Shown: positions 36,586 to 45,119, numbered from the stretch's first letter. The stretch is 64,000 bases of DNA from UBA12077 sp963665525 (GCA_963665525.1 OY762280.1:2666001-2730000), one strand, 5' to 3'. Made by a program: numbers and translations. Notes: generated by a model from the letters alone, not told the origin.

Positions 36586-37506
36586 TTAATGTGCATCAAT
36601 TCCATGCAACATAAATATTAAATGTTGTAATGTTTTTAGAATCTCTGCCATATATTCTTGTACCGCCTTAACACTGCCTGGTAAAGTATATATTAAGCTT
36701 TCTCCCATAACTCCTGCAACTCCTCTGCTTAATAATGCATTTGGTTTCTCAATTCCATATTTCATTCGAATCATTTCCATAATGCCAGGAATTTCTTTAT
36801 CAAGAAACTTCTGAACAACATTAACCGTAATATCTCTTGGACCAATTCCTGTACCTCCGGTTGTAATTATGACATCAACCTTATTGTTCTTTGCTTGAGT
36901 TAATATTTCGTTCAGTTCTTTTTCACTATCAGGAATAATTTCAGTATCGATCTGATATCTAAGCTTTTTCTTTTTTAAGTTACTCTCTAATAATTCAAAT
37001 ATTTTTGGTCCACTTCTATCTTCATACTCCCCAGCACTAGCTCTATCACTTAAAGTTATGATTAAAGCTTTATATACTTTGGGAATGAACTCTATTTTAT
37101 CATTTGGTCTGATAACTCCCTCTTTTTTTACTCTACAAAATACTCCTACTCGTGGCATCACATAGTTTCCCAACTCACGAAATTGATCATGAAATGGTTT
37201 TCCCACTTGATTTACTTCTAGAATGGCGTCCCCTATAAAAAGCTGATCAAAGATTTGAAAATCTACATCCTGTAAACCCTCTGAAGTAATATTTTCGGCA
37301 AACTCACCAAATTCAGTATCTCTCGCTTCAGTTATCTTTTTAAAGCGATTGATATGTGAAATATCTATTATACTAATTTGACGTCCTGTTCCGGCATGTA
37401 CATCTCCAACAACACCATTACGATCTAATTTTAGTTCTTTAACAGGCTTTTTAGGTCCTCGTTCATCCGAAAAGCTTACTGATATTACTTTACCTTCGAT
37501 CATCAT
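36586..37506 (-). CDS. MOSC domain fused to MoaB/MogA-type molybdopterin protein
   Basis: 306 residues. Residues about 1-145 are a MOSC domain (GDVHAGTGRQISII, FGEFAENITSEGL, VMPRVGVFCRVKKEG). Residues about 147-306 are a MoaB/MogA domain (LIITLSDRASAGEYEDRSG, TTGGTGIGPRDIT, LLSRGVAGVMGESLIYTLPGS), which adenylates molybdopterin before metal insertion. The MOSC half lacks the Cys residues of its stand-alone neighbour (GKPFHDQF in place of GKKCHGEG; GNYVMP in place of GKCVMP), so it may only bind the cofactor. Start either of two tandem ATGs (37506 or 37503). Confidence 0.88.
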   Translation of the reverse strand: MMIEGKVISVSFSDERGPKKPVKELKLDRNGVVGDVHAGTGRQISIIDISHINRFKKITEARDTEFGEFAENITSEGLQDVDFQIFDQLFIGDAILEVNQVGKPFHDQFRELGNYVMPRVGVFCRVKKEGVIRPNDKIEFIPKVYKALIITLSDRASAGEYEDRSGPKIFELLESNLKKKKLRYQIDTEIIPDSEKELNEILTQAKNNKVDVIITTGGTGIGPRDITVNVVQKFLDKEIPGIMEMIRMKYGIEKPNALLSRGVAGVMGESLIYTLPGSVKAVQEYMAEILKTLQHLIFMLHGIDAH

Positions 37507-37513
37507 TTTTATG

Positions 37514-37960
37514 TTATAATTGTGGAGTATAAACTATTTCATCACCAGGTTTTATTTTACCCTCTTTCAAAACTTTAGCAAAAATCCCTTCTTTTGGCAT
37601 AACACATTTCCCAACCTGACTAAATATTGCACAGCCTTCACCATGACACTTTTTACCAATCTGGGTTACTTCTAGTTCTGTTTCACCAATTGTAAGCTTA
37701 TCTCCCGGTGTCATTGTAAAAAGAGTAATTCCTTCGGTTGTAATATTCTCTGCAAATTCACCAAATTCAAGTTTTCTTCCAAGTATTTCTTCAAACTTAT
37801 CGATACTTTCTTTTGCCAATAAACTTACCTGTCTGTGCCAATCTCCAGCATGAGCATCATTCATAATACCTTGGTCGTTTAATACAATCTCTTCAACAGG
37901 TTTCTTAATCACACCTTTCTCTTCTGATATATTTACTGAAAGTACTTTTATCTTATTCAT
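37514..37960 (-). CDS. Stand-alone MOSC domain protein
   Basis: 148 residues. NDAHAGDWHRQVSLL, FGEFAENITTEGI, GKKCHGEGCAI and GKCVMPKEGIFAKVLKEG. MOSC domains handle sulfur for, or bind, molybdopterin-type cofactors. It precedes the fused MOSC-MoaB gene by 7 bp, so they are co-transcribed, and is the first gene after the -7 box at 37991. Confidence 0.85.
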   Translation of the reverse strand: MNKIKVLSVNISEEKGVIKKPVEEIVLNDQGIMNDAHAGDWHRQVSLLAKESIDKFEEILGRKLEFGEFAENITTEGITLFTMTPGDKLTIGETELEVTQIGKKCHGEGCAIFSQVGKCVMPKEGIFAKVLKEGKIKPGDEIVYTPQL

Positions 37961-37990
37961 CGTTTACAATTAACTCTTCATTATATGCAA

Positions 37991-38030
37991 CAAAAGTAAT
38001 AAAATCTAATATGTAAACATTAGATATTTA
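37991..38030 (-). promoter_or_regulatory. Promoter and palindrome upstream of the MOSC operon
   Basis: The minus strand reads TACTTTTG (37998 to 37991), a perfect -7 box, 31 bp before the MOSC ATG. Upstream, ATCTAAT ... ATTAGAT (38004-38025) is an inverted repeat. It contains TAATATGTAAA, which also occurs upstream of moeA (41833), so a shared regulator of the two cofactor operons is possible. Confidence 0.5.
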
Positions 38031-38073
38031 AAATATGTTTAGAATTCTAAAAAAAGTATTTTTGTATTCTTAT

Positions 38074-38997
38074 ATGAAGAATGATACGCTAAATAAATTC
38101 AACGAAGGAGAAGATTACTTATTCAAAGTTACCGGATATACAGAAATACCTGGAACGAATGAATCTTTCTTTATTCTTACTAACCCCTTTGGTGGCAAGC
38201 ATCTTTTAAAAGCTATTCATTATGCACATTACAATTTGAAAATAGATCAAGAAATTAATTGTAAGATTGATAAAATAAATTGTAGCGGGAAAATATATCT
38301 TGAGCCTGAAAATCCACTTTATAAAGAAGGAAAAGAATACAATTTTGAATTTATTAAAATCATCGATCATATCAACTCCGTTGGAGAAAATGAAAAAGCG
38401 GCGGTTGTAAAAGATCAGTTTGGAGAAGAAATTATTTGTTCTTTGCCTAAAGACTGCCAATTATCCAGCAACATTAAAAATCTTCAGTGCAAAGTATTAA
38501 GAATAAAAAAGGGAGAATTGTTTCTCTCTGTTCCTGAATCTAAATCACATATAAACAAACTTAAAATTGGAGAAAAATATTGGTTTATTGTAAGTGATAT
38601 AAAAAGTTTGGAAAATAATGTTGATCACTATATTCTAAAAGATGATAAGGAAAATCTCTATTCATTAAAAAAAGATATGTACCAACATTATGGATTTCAG
38701 ACTGGGCAAAAGATTGAGTGTACAGTTACTAAATATAATACTGATGGACATTTAAAAATTGAGCCTGTACATCCATATTATACTATCGGTGAGATATACT
38801 CATTTAAATACCTTAAAACAATCCATGAAATGGATCCTTTAGGGAATCATGAAAACGTGTTAATCGTTGAAGATATCTTTGGCGTTGAAACAAAAGTTCG
38901 TTCACAATATATTAGCTCCAAATATCAACCTAAAGAAAAAATTAATTGTAAAGTTGATGGAATAAGAAAAGGGAAAGCTATACTTAGCCTGATATAG
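38074..38997 (+). CDS. Hypothetical protein with a duplicated pair of OB-like domains
   Basis: 307 residues from the ATG at 38074 (an in-frame ATG at 38035 would add 13). Four beta-rich modules in two pairs: GEDYLFKVTGY...INCKIDKIN...KIYLEPENPLY, then GKEYNFEFIKIIDHINSVGENE...LQCKVLRIKKGELFLSVPE; repeated as GEKYWFIVSDI...IECTVTKYN...LKIEPVHPYY, then GEIYSFKYLKTIHEMDPLGNHE...INCKVDGIRKGKAILSL. Each resembles an S1/OB barrel. No catalytic motif. A perfect -7 box, TATTTTTG (38057-38064), just before 38074 supports the shorter start. It is plus strand inside an otherwise minus-strand molybdopterin region. Confidence 0.65.
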   Translation: MKNDTLNKFNEGEDYLFKVTGYTEIPGTNESFFILTNPFGGKHLLKAIHYAHYNLKIDQEINCKIDKINCSGKIYLEPENPLYKEGKEYNFEFIKIIDHINSVGENEKAAVVKDQFGEEIICSLPKDCQLSSNIKNLQCKVLRIKKGELFLSVPESKSHINKLKIGEKYWFIVSDIKSLENNVDHYILKDDKENLYSLKKDMYQHYGFQTGQKIECTVTKYNTDGHLKIEPVHPYYTIGEIYSFKYLKTIHEMDPLGNHENVLIVEDIFGVETKVRSQYISSKYQPKEKINCKVDGIRKGKAILSLI

Positions 38998-38998
38998 T

Positions 38999-39229
38999 TT
39001 ACCTCTTAATTTTAGGTCTATTCAGAATTATTCCCAGGATATTAAAAACAATAGATATTCCAATACAAAATCCGGAGAAAAAATCTACAACTCTATTTCC
39101 TGTTACAAAACGAGGTAAAATTAAACCAATGGATAATGCAAGCATACCTACTGGTAAAACTGATTTCTTAACTCTTTTCAAGCTTTTTTCTGATATACAT
39201 CCTGACTCATATAAATAACTAAATAACAT
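38999..39229 (-). CDS. Small two-helix membrane protein
   Basis: 76 residues, two hydrophobic segments (about 25-43 and 50-69) joined by a short loop with RFVTGNR, ending NRPKIKR. Not recognised; likely inner membrane. Convergent with the OB-like gene, one base apart. Not obviously part of the moa operon, whose terminator lies between. Confidence 0.5.
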   Translation of the reverse strand: MLFSYLYESGCISEKSLKRVKKSVLPVGMLALSIGLILPRFVTGNRVVDFFSGFCIGISIVFNILGIILNRPKIKR

Positions 39230-39321
39230 AATTTTAAAGTTTTAATTTTTACAACTTCATATTCTTTAATTATTAGTATTTCGTAATCCTCACTTGTTAC
39301 ATTTTTTTGATTTTTTTTAAA

Positions 39322-39348
39322 ATAAAAAAAGCAGAGTAAAAACTCTGC
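39322..39348 (-). terminator. Terminator of the moeA-moaA-moaC operon
   Basis: GCAGAGT/ACTCTGC stem followed by a T run on the minus strand, 25 bp beyond the moaC stop. Confidence 0.75.
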
Positions 39349-39373
39349 CTTTGAATTACTATATAAACTATGG

Positions 39374-39826
39374 CTAAATATCTTCTTTTGTTTTTTCTAT
39401 TAGTTTCACTTCGTCAATATTCATTTCTTTATCGACTGCCTTGCACATATCATAAACTGTTAACAAGGCCGTAGTAACAGCTATTAAAGCTTCCATTTCT
39501 ATTCCTGTTTTTCCTACACACCGGGCTTCTGAATTAATTCTAACACCTGTATTATCAACAATAGCTTTTACATCTATTTTTGTAATTTGTAATGGATGAC
39601 ATAATGGAATTAATTCACTGGTTTTCTTCCCCCCTTGTATCCCTGCTATCTCCGAAATAGTTAACACATCGCCTTTTTTCATAGAATTATCCTGAACTAA
39701 CTTAATTGTCTCAGGTTTTAAGGTGATATGTCCTGTTGCTTTTGCAATTCTTTTCTGATCTGCCTTTGCACCAACATCAACCATATTCGCTTTACCTTTA
39801 TCGTCTACATGGCTTAATTTACTCAT
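39374..39826 (-). CDS. moaC: Cyclic pyranopterin monophosphate synthase MoaC
   Basis: 150 residues. MVDVGAKADQKRIAKATG, IAGIQGGKKTSELIPLCHPL (catalytic region), GVRINSEARCVGKTGIEMEAL and VYDMCKAVDKEM are all present. With MoaA it converts GTP to cyclic pyranopterin monophosphate. Its ATG is preceded at 39834-39838 by GGAGG (minus strand), a strong Shine-Dalgarno formed by the Gly-Gly codons that end moaA. Confidence 0.95.
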   Translation of the reverse strand: MSKLSHVDDKGKANMVDVGAKADQKRIAKATGHITLKPETIKLVQDNSMKKGDVLTISEIAGIQGGKKTSELIPLCHPLQITKIDVKAIVDNTGVRINSEARCVGKTGIEMEALIAVTTALLTVYDMCKAVDKEMNIDEVKLIEKTKEDI

Positions 39827-39829
39827 GAT

Positions 39830-40630
39830 TTAACCTCCTATATTATAGAATTTCCCGGTATGATTTTCAAGTCCATTTTGAGGCTTATTTCCAATTGCCA
39901 AGTCAATAGCTCTTTCACACCCCAACTCACGAACATTATATGCAATATCACTAAACAAACATGGTTTTATATTACCATTTGCTGTTAAACGTATTCTGTT
40001 GCAGGTAGCACAATGTCCTCCCGATCCTCCTTGTACAACCGAAAACTCTCCTGTTTCAAGATCCATTTCTTTTATAAAACGCACCTGTAAACTGTTTTCT
40101 TTACAAAACTCTGCCACTTCAACCGCATCAGGTTCCTGACTATTATTTTTAATCACACAGTTTATTTTTATCGGATTCAATCCTGCTTCCTCTGCAGCTT
40201 TTATGCCATCAAAAACTTTTCGAATTTCGCCTCCTCGTGTAATCATTTTAAACCTCTCTGGATCTAAAGTATCAAGACTAATATTAACACGTTGTAATCC
40301 TGCACTTACTAAATCTTGTGCATATTTTCCCAATAAAATAGCATTAGTTGTCATGGAATAATCTTTTATTCCATCAATCTCGCCAATCATTCGAACTAAA
40401 TCAACAATTCCTTTACGAACCAAGGGCTCGCCACCTGTAATACGAACTTTATCGATACCTTTTCGAACAGCTGTTTTTGTGATGTTAACTATTTCATCGA
40501 AAGTTAGAATTTCGTTATGCGAAAGCAATTCAACACCTTCTTCTGGCATACAATATACACAACGCAAGTTGCACCTATCAGTAACCGATATTCTTAAATA
40601 ATTTATTTTGCGATTAAATCTGTCGTACAT
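39830..40630 (-). CDS. moaA: GTP 3',8-cyclase MoaA, short form
   Basis: 266 residues, versus about 320-330 in most MoaA. Radical SAM cluster CNLRCVYC, GGEPLVRKG, the second cluster CATCNRIRLTANGNIKPC with both Arg of the R-x-R, and the C-terminal Gly-Gly (NIGG) are intact. The segment between RFIKEMD and the second cluster is only about 17 residues where standard enzymes have some 55, so about 40 are missing. The frame is open throughout, so it is not a frameshift. Catalyses the first step of molybdopterin synthesis. Overlaps the moeA stop by 17 bp. Confidence 0.85.
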   Translation of the reverse strand: MYDRFNRKINYLRISVTDRCNLRCVYCMPEEGVELLSHNEILTFDEIVNITKTAVRKGIDKVRITGGEPLVRKGIVDLVRMIGEIDGIKDYSMTTNAILLGKYAQDLVSAGLQRVNISLDTLDPERFKMITRGGEIRKVFDGIKAAEEAGLNPIKINCVIKNNSQEPDAVEVAEFCKENSLQVRFIKEMDLETGEFSVVQGGSGGHCATCNRIRLTANGNIKPCLFSDIAYNVRELGCERAIDLAIGNKPQNGLENHTGKFYNIGG

Positions 40631-41783
40631 GAACAATCTCTCCTTCCTTAATCTCTTGCTGACCTATTTCCATATATATAACTCCTTGTGCTGGTGATAA
40701 AGCATGAATATGTGCCGAACCATGATAATCAACAGAATACACTTTCCCATTCTCAATGATTACAGGGAAATATGCTCTCCTATCAGGATTCCTTCTTTTA
40801 AGATCAGAACCCATAGGCATTTTTATATCCGTAGCTTTATAATCGTGCCCCATTAACTTATGTATCAGAGGTTTTACCAGTAAATCGAATTGCATAAACG
40901 ATGATACCGGATTCCCAGGTAATCCAAAACAAAATTTATTACCAGCCATTCCAAAAGTAGTTGGTTTACCCGGTTTTACAGCAATGGCATCGAAATCAAT
41001 TTTAACTCCAGCTTGTTCTAAAACCTGAGGAACAAAATCAAATGATCCCATAGATACTCCTCCGGTAAGCAATACAATATCATTTTCTTTGAGCGCATTA
41101 CTTACTTTATCATAAGTATCTTCGGGAGTATCTTCAGCTATACCAATATAATTTGGGATAGCACCACATGCCTTCACCTGAGCTATAAGCTGATATCCAT
41201 TACTATTTCGTATCTGCGAAACAGCTGGTTTATAGTGAGGTTCAACTAATTCATCACCAGTTGAAATAATTCCAACTTTAGCTTGTTTATAAACTAAAAC
41301 CTCGGTATAACCAACAGCTGCAAATACAGCTATATGCTGAGGCTCGATTTTAATTCCTTTATCTAAAACTTTCGTTCCAACTTTTACATCTTCACCCTGA
41401 TAGCTGATATTATTCCTTGCAGGCTCTTCTACAACTGTAACCATATTGTCTTCAACCTTGGTAAGTTCGACCTGCACTACACAATCAGCACCTTGTGGAA
41501 TTGGAGCTCCTGTCATTATATTAGCACATTGACCTTTTTCAATAACTTTTTCGGGAGTTTTACCAGCAGGAATAACTTCAATAATCTCCAAAGGATTTTT
41601 CAGATCTTCCCTTCGACAAGCATAACCATCCATTGCCGATTTATCGAAAGGTGGCATTTCAATATCTGCTTTAACATCTTCAGCTAATATTCTCCCCAAG
41701 CTATCAGTAAAAGAAATCTTTTCAGTTTCTAACTGATAGGTGTTTTTCATTACAATATCGTAAGCTTTATCTATGCTAATCAT
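40614..41783 (-). CDS. moeA: Molybdopterin molybdenumtransferase MoeA
   Basis: 389 residues. FDKSAMDGYA, NIMTGAPIPQGADCVVQ, EPARNNISYQGEDVKVG, ISTGDELV, IRNSNGYQL, LLTGGVSMGSFDFV, KPGKPTTFG and LPGNPVSS are family motifs. Inserts molybdate (or tungstate) into adenylated molybdopterin. First gene of moeA-moaA-moaC; start at the MISIDKAY Met, behind a -7 box at 41799-41806. Confidence 0.95.
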   Translation of the reverse strand: MISIDKAYDIVMKNTYQLETEKISFTDSLGRILAEDVKADIEMPPFDKSAMDGYACRREDLKNPLEIIEVIPAGKTPEKVIEKGQCANIMTGAPIPQGADCVVQVELTKVEDNMVTVVEEPARNNISYQGEDVKVGTKVLDKGIKIEPQHIAVFAAVGYTEVLVYKQAKVGIISTGDELVEPHYKPAVSQIRNSNGYQLIAQVKACGAIPNYIGIAEDTPEDTYDKVSNALKENDIVLLTGGVSMGSFDFVPQVLEQAGVKIDFDAIAVKPGKPTTFGMAGNKFCFGLPGNPVSSFMQFDLLVKPLIHKLMGHDYKATDIKMPMGSDLKRRNPDRRAYFPVIIENGKVYSVDYHGSAHIHALSPAQGVIYMEIGQQEIKEGEIVHVRQI

Positions 41784-41798
41784 GGTCAAAATTTTGAG

Positions 41799-41856
41799 CA
41801 AAATTACTATTTCTACCTTAAATTACATCTATTAATATGTAAATGTTTTGATGTCT
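41799..41856 (-). promoter_or_regulatory. moeA promoter and degenerate ModE-like site
   Basis: Minus strand TAATTTTG (41806 to 41799) is a perfect -7 box, 16 bp upstream of the ATG. Further up, TAATATG-N10-GATGTCT (41833-41856) has one good half of the CGATATG-N10-CATATCG operator and a poor second half, and shares TAATATGTAAA with the MOSC promoter. Binding is uncertain. Confidence 0.4.
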
Positions 41857-41865
41857 AATTCTATA

Positions 41866-41926
41866 GTCATCCTGAGCATGTCGAAGGATGAGCATGTATC
41901 ACACTTCGACAAGCTCAGTGTGACAT
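41866..41926. repeat. Interspersed paired hairpin, family B, copy 3
   Basis: TCATCCT/AGGATGA around GAGCATGTCGA, then TCACACT/AGTGTGA around TCGACAAGCTC. The second unit runs into the 3' end of the HD protein gene and supplies its stop codon. Confidence 0.8.
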
Positions 41927-42721
41927 ACTTTTTTCAACCATTCCGAGCCTTGATTTAAAATATACATTTACAACCTCCTGAACTTTGAAAATCTTTTTGT
42001 TATTAGGTAAAGTATCAAAAATTTTATCTAGGTATTTTTTATGATATAAGCGATGAACAGAATAACTAAAATTCAAATCAAACAACCAGCCTATCTGTAA
42101 TAATTTAAAATCATTCAAGGTTTTCATCGAATCTTTTAATACAACTCTTTTATTAAGGATCGCATGAAAAACCTCATCACTTATTTCATCAGTATTCGGT
42201 AATTCCAGTTCGAGTGTCTTATTTTCTTTCTTTTCTTTTATCATATAATATTCGGTAATTAATCGCCAAATATCTAATTTATCTGCATCACGAATAAGTT
42301 TTGAAAAGAAGATCACTTTATCATTCTTATCAGGAATTATTTCTGCCCTGCTATGATTTATAATTGATTTATATATAATCTCCTTATTTTCTGCTTCCAG
42401 ATCTTTCAGAATATTATTTTCTTTTAAAACCTCAATTCCCAAATCTGCATGATTCTGTGATCTGGAATCAGAAAATGTCTGGTATTTTACGTACTGTCTA
42501 AACCTGCCAACATCGTGAAATAAACCAATCGTTTCAGCAATCAGCCTCTCTTCTTCGTTCAAATTCAATGCCTCTGCTATTCTCACAGCTTCTTTACTCA
42601 CTAACCTGCAATGATCGGCCTTTAACCTTATATTTTCAGATAAATCGGGATACTTATCCAGGAATTTTTGAATATAATTATCGAACCAGATTTTATATGA
42701 ATCTACTAATTTTTCTGTCAT
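41915..42721 (-). CDS. HD domain protein
   Basis: 268 residues. DHCRLVSKEAVRIAEAL, GLFHDVGRFRQ (HD), FSDSRSQNHADLGIEVL, INHSRAEI and RDADKLDIW (final Asp) form an HD hydrolase metal site. Substrate unknown. The last codons (EKSMSH-stop) are encoded by an interspersed hairpin repeat, so the C-terminus was probably changed by repeat insertion. Monocistronic: the operon upstream ends in a terminator. Confidence 0.75.
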   Translation of the reverse strand: MTEKLVDSYKIWFDNYIQKFLDKYPDLSENIRLKADHCRLVSKEAVRIAEALNLNEEERLIAETIGLFHDVGRFRQYVKYQTFSDSRSQNHADLGIEVLKENNILKDLEAENKEIIYKSIINHSRAEIIPDKNDKVIFFSKLIRDADKLDIWRLITEYYMIKEKKENKTLELELPNTDEISDEVFHAILNKRVVLKDSMKTLNDFKLLQIGWLFDLNFSYSVHRLYHKKYLDKIFDTLPNNKKIFKVQEVVNVYFKSRLGMVEKSMSH

Positions 42722-42763
42722 TATTAGTTTTTAACGTCAATATTTAAATTTTGTTTAAACTCT

Positions 42764-42797
42764 AAAAAGCCGAAGATTTTTGTTATAAATCTCCGGC
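42764..42797 (-). terminator. Terminator of the modE-TonB receptor operon
   Basis: GCCGaAGATTT/AAATCTcCGGC stem with a T run on the minus strand, 28 bp after the TonB receptor stop. Confidence 0.75.
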
Positions 42798-42824
42798 TAA
42801 AATATTTACAACAACTTATCTGAT

Positions 42825-45104
42825 TTAGAATTTATACGCAACTTCAACCAGAATGAATCTACCTGGCGAAAGCCGTTGTTTTTTATCTACATAAACATGA
42901 TCGAAAATGTTCTGTACATCCAGAGCAAAAAAGATCTTTTTGTTAATCATTCTTGATAAACGGAGATCACAAGTAAAATAATCATCTACAATTTGATTAT
43001 TGGCCTCATCTAAATACATTTCGCCAACATAATTTCCAATCAATGTTGTATTGATATATTTATTGCGCCAGAATAATCCGGCAAAAGCTTGATGCCATGG
43101 CACCTCAGATATTTTTTTACCTGTTATATCATCTCCATAATAATCTTCCAGATCAAATTCTTTTATCGATGAATTATTAAACGTATAATTTGTTTTAAAA
43201 GTAATATTTTTCGAAAAATCATACTGGAAGAAAAACTCAGCTCCAAATATCTCGATCTCTGCAATATTCTCGCGTGTTACCTCTCTTTGACCATCAACCT
43301 CATTCCCTGTTTCAACAAAATACTGAAAGTCTTTACCAACTGAATAATAAGCTGCAGTTTTAAACTGTGCATTTTTAAAAGGTTTGGTATTAAATCCCAA
43401 TTCATAATTGGTTAAAGTTTGAGGTTGTAACTCAGGGTTTGCAATTTTAAATCCTGTACTTACTTTTCGCGATGAAATTAAATCGTCTAATTTACCTGGC
43501 ATAAAACCTGTCGATGCCGAAACGTAAGATTTTATTTCAGGAATAATTTCATATTGCAAAGCTATTTTTGGACTTAAAGCAAACCAATCTGAATTCCCAT
43601 AACTTTCGGTAATTGATTCTTCAAAACCCGTATTTGCTGTAGGTTCGCCCACATGAATATGACCGTCGTAAAAACGCGCATAGTCGAATCGCAAACCAGT
43701 AATCAACTTTAACTTATCGTTGAAAAAGCGATGTTCGTCTTGCAAAAATGCTGCATAAGATTGCACTTTGCCTTCACGCATTAAAGTATCGGTTGATGTA
43801 AGATAAATATCCGAAGCATCCATAAAACCTTGCTTTATGTCAATACCAAAAGTAAACCAGTTTTTTTCTCCAAGCTTACGTGTTGCATTTGCCCATAATC
43901 CATAATCGCGTGAAATCTGATCTTTATAGAAAACCTTGTAATTACCATCAGAATTCGTTTTTTCGCTAAACTGATAATAATTCTCATCTTGCAAATATCC
44001 GTCGGCTTCGATCTTGAATTTACCTAATTCACCATTGTATTTTGCACGAACAAAATGTGTAGTATATTTTACATAACCTCCGTCATCAAAATAAACCTGA
44101 CGGCCATCTCCACGCTTATCATCGTAATAACTATACTCAAGTTCAATTTTATTTTTATCATTAAACTCATAACCTAAAGTTGTTCCAATTCGATTTTCTT
44201 TTAAATAAACCTCTACATCGGTAGAGTCGCGTATATCCTTTGGTTCAATAACATAACCATCGCCCTGACGATAAAAACCACTTAAGCCCCAGTATAACTT
44301 CTTTCCTTTTATTTGTTGGTTGCCTTCTAAATCAAATTTACCACCTAAAGTAGAATAACTACCGCCCATAAAACGAACATCTCCGGAAATTGATTTATCC
44401 GATTTTTTAGTTATAATATTGATTACTCCACCCATAGCATTGTTACCATAAAGTGCCGAACTTGGACCTTTGATAACTTCTATTCTTTCAATTCTGTCGG
44501 GCGAAATCATATGCCAATTAATAGACCCACCTGCGGTTTTATTTAGCGGGACACCATTATATAAAACCAAAACACCTTGTGCTGCATCTAAACCTCGCAT
44601 GGTTACCGAAGCATTTTTAGAAAAAATTCCCCAACTTCTATTAGCATTTACATTAGCAATAGATTGCAAAAGATTATCAACATTTGATGTTGGAAACTGT
44701 TCTATTTCTTCCTCTTCAATAACTGCACTCTGTCCTGGTAGATCTTCTATTTTACGTTCAGTTAAAGTAGCTGTAATAATTACTTTATCCATAGCAACAG
44801 CCGATGGAATAAGTTCTATCTCAATATAATTGTTTCCTTCAGCTATTTTTATATTCTGAACTTTATCATAATAACCTACAAAGGATACTTTAAAAGAATA
44901 ATCTCCTAAGTCAATATTTTCGAACTGAAATTTTCCTTCTGCATTAGTTGAAATACCTCTACTTAATTCTTTAACAATAATATTTGCACCAACCAAAGGC
45001 TCCTTTGTTTCCGAATTAATTACTATTCCCGTAACAAGATTCTGTGCCAATATCATGGCAGAAAAGGCAAAAACAAAAAGAACAGTCAATAGAATTTTCT
45101 TCAT
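42825..45104 (-). CDS. TonB-dependent receptor, molybdate/tungstate locus copy 1
   Basis: 759 residues. Signal peptide about 1-20 (MILAQ), carboxypeptidase-like regulatory domain (VTGIVINSETKEPLVGANI..., about 21-105), plug (DLPGQSAVIEEEEIEQFP, MRGLDAAQGVLVLYNG, RIERIEVIKGPSSALYGNNAMGGVINIITKK) and a 22-strand type barrel ending in VEVAYKF. Takes a scarce solute across the outer membrane with TonB energy. It is last in an operon with a ModE-type regulator and a lipoprotein, so molybdate, tungstate or a metal chelate is the likely solute (inference). Paralogue of the receptor at 53520. Confidence 0.88.
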   Translation of the reverse strand: MKKILLTVLFVFAFSAMILAQNLVTGIVINSETKEPLVGANIIVKELSRGISTNAEGKFQFENIDLGDYSFKVSFVGYYDKVQNIKIAEGNNYIEIELIPSAVAMDKVIITATLTERKIEDLPGQSAVIEEEEIEQFPTSNVDNLLQSIANVNANRSWGIFSKNASVTMRGLDAAQGVLVLYNGVPLNKTAGGSINWHMISPDRIERIEVIKGPSSALYGNNAMGGVINIITKKSDKSISGDVRFMGGSYSTLGGKFDLEGNQQIKGKKLYWGLSGFYRQGDGYVIEPKDIRDSTDVEVYLKENRIGTTLGYEFNDKNKIELEYSYYDDKRGDGRQVYFDDGGYVKYTTHFVRAKYNGELGKFKIEADGYLQDENYYQFSEKTNSDGNYKVFYKDQISRDYGLWANATRKLGEKNWFTFGIDIKQGFMDASDIYLTSTDTLMREGKVQSYAAFLQDEHRFFNDKLKLITGLRFDYARFYDGHIHVGEPTANTGFEESITESYGNSDWFALSPKIALQYEIIPEIKSYVSASTGFMPGKLDDLISSRKVSTGFKIANPELQPQTLTNYELGFNTKPFKNAQFKTAAYYSVGKDFQYFVETGNEVDGQREVTRENIAEIEIFGAEFFFQYDFSKNITFKTNYTFNNSSIKEFDLEDYYGDDITGKKISEVPWHQAFAGLFWRNKYINTTLIGNYVGEMYLDEANNQIVDDYFTCDLRLSRMINKKIFFALDVQNIFDHVYVDKKQRLSPGRFILVEVAYKF

Positions 45105-45119
45105 CTCCAATATATCCTT

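Noticed and set aside
39830..40630. moaA as a frameshifted pseudogene because it is short
   Set aside because: One uninterrupted frame with all cluster cysteines and the Gly-Gly end; the shortage is one internal block.
41784..41870. Moco riboswitch upstream of moeA
   Set aside because: The leader is short (the -7 box is 16 bp from the ATG) and shows no multi-stem fold of the known Moco RNA.
44470..44829. 119-codon plus-strand frame inside a TonB receptor gene
   Set aside because: Antisense to the conserved plug domain; composition follows from the plug codons.
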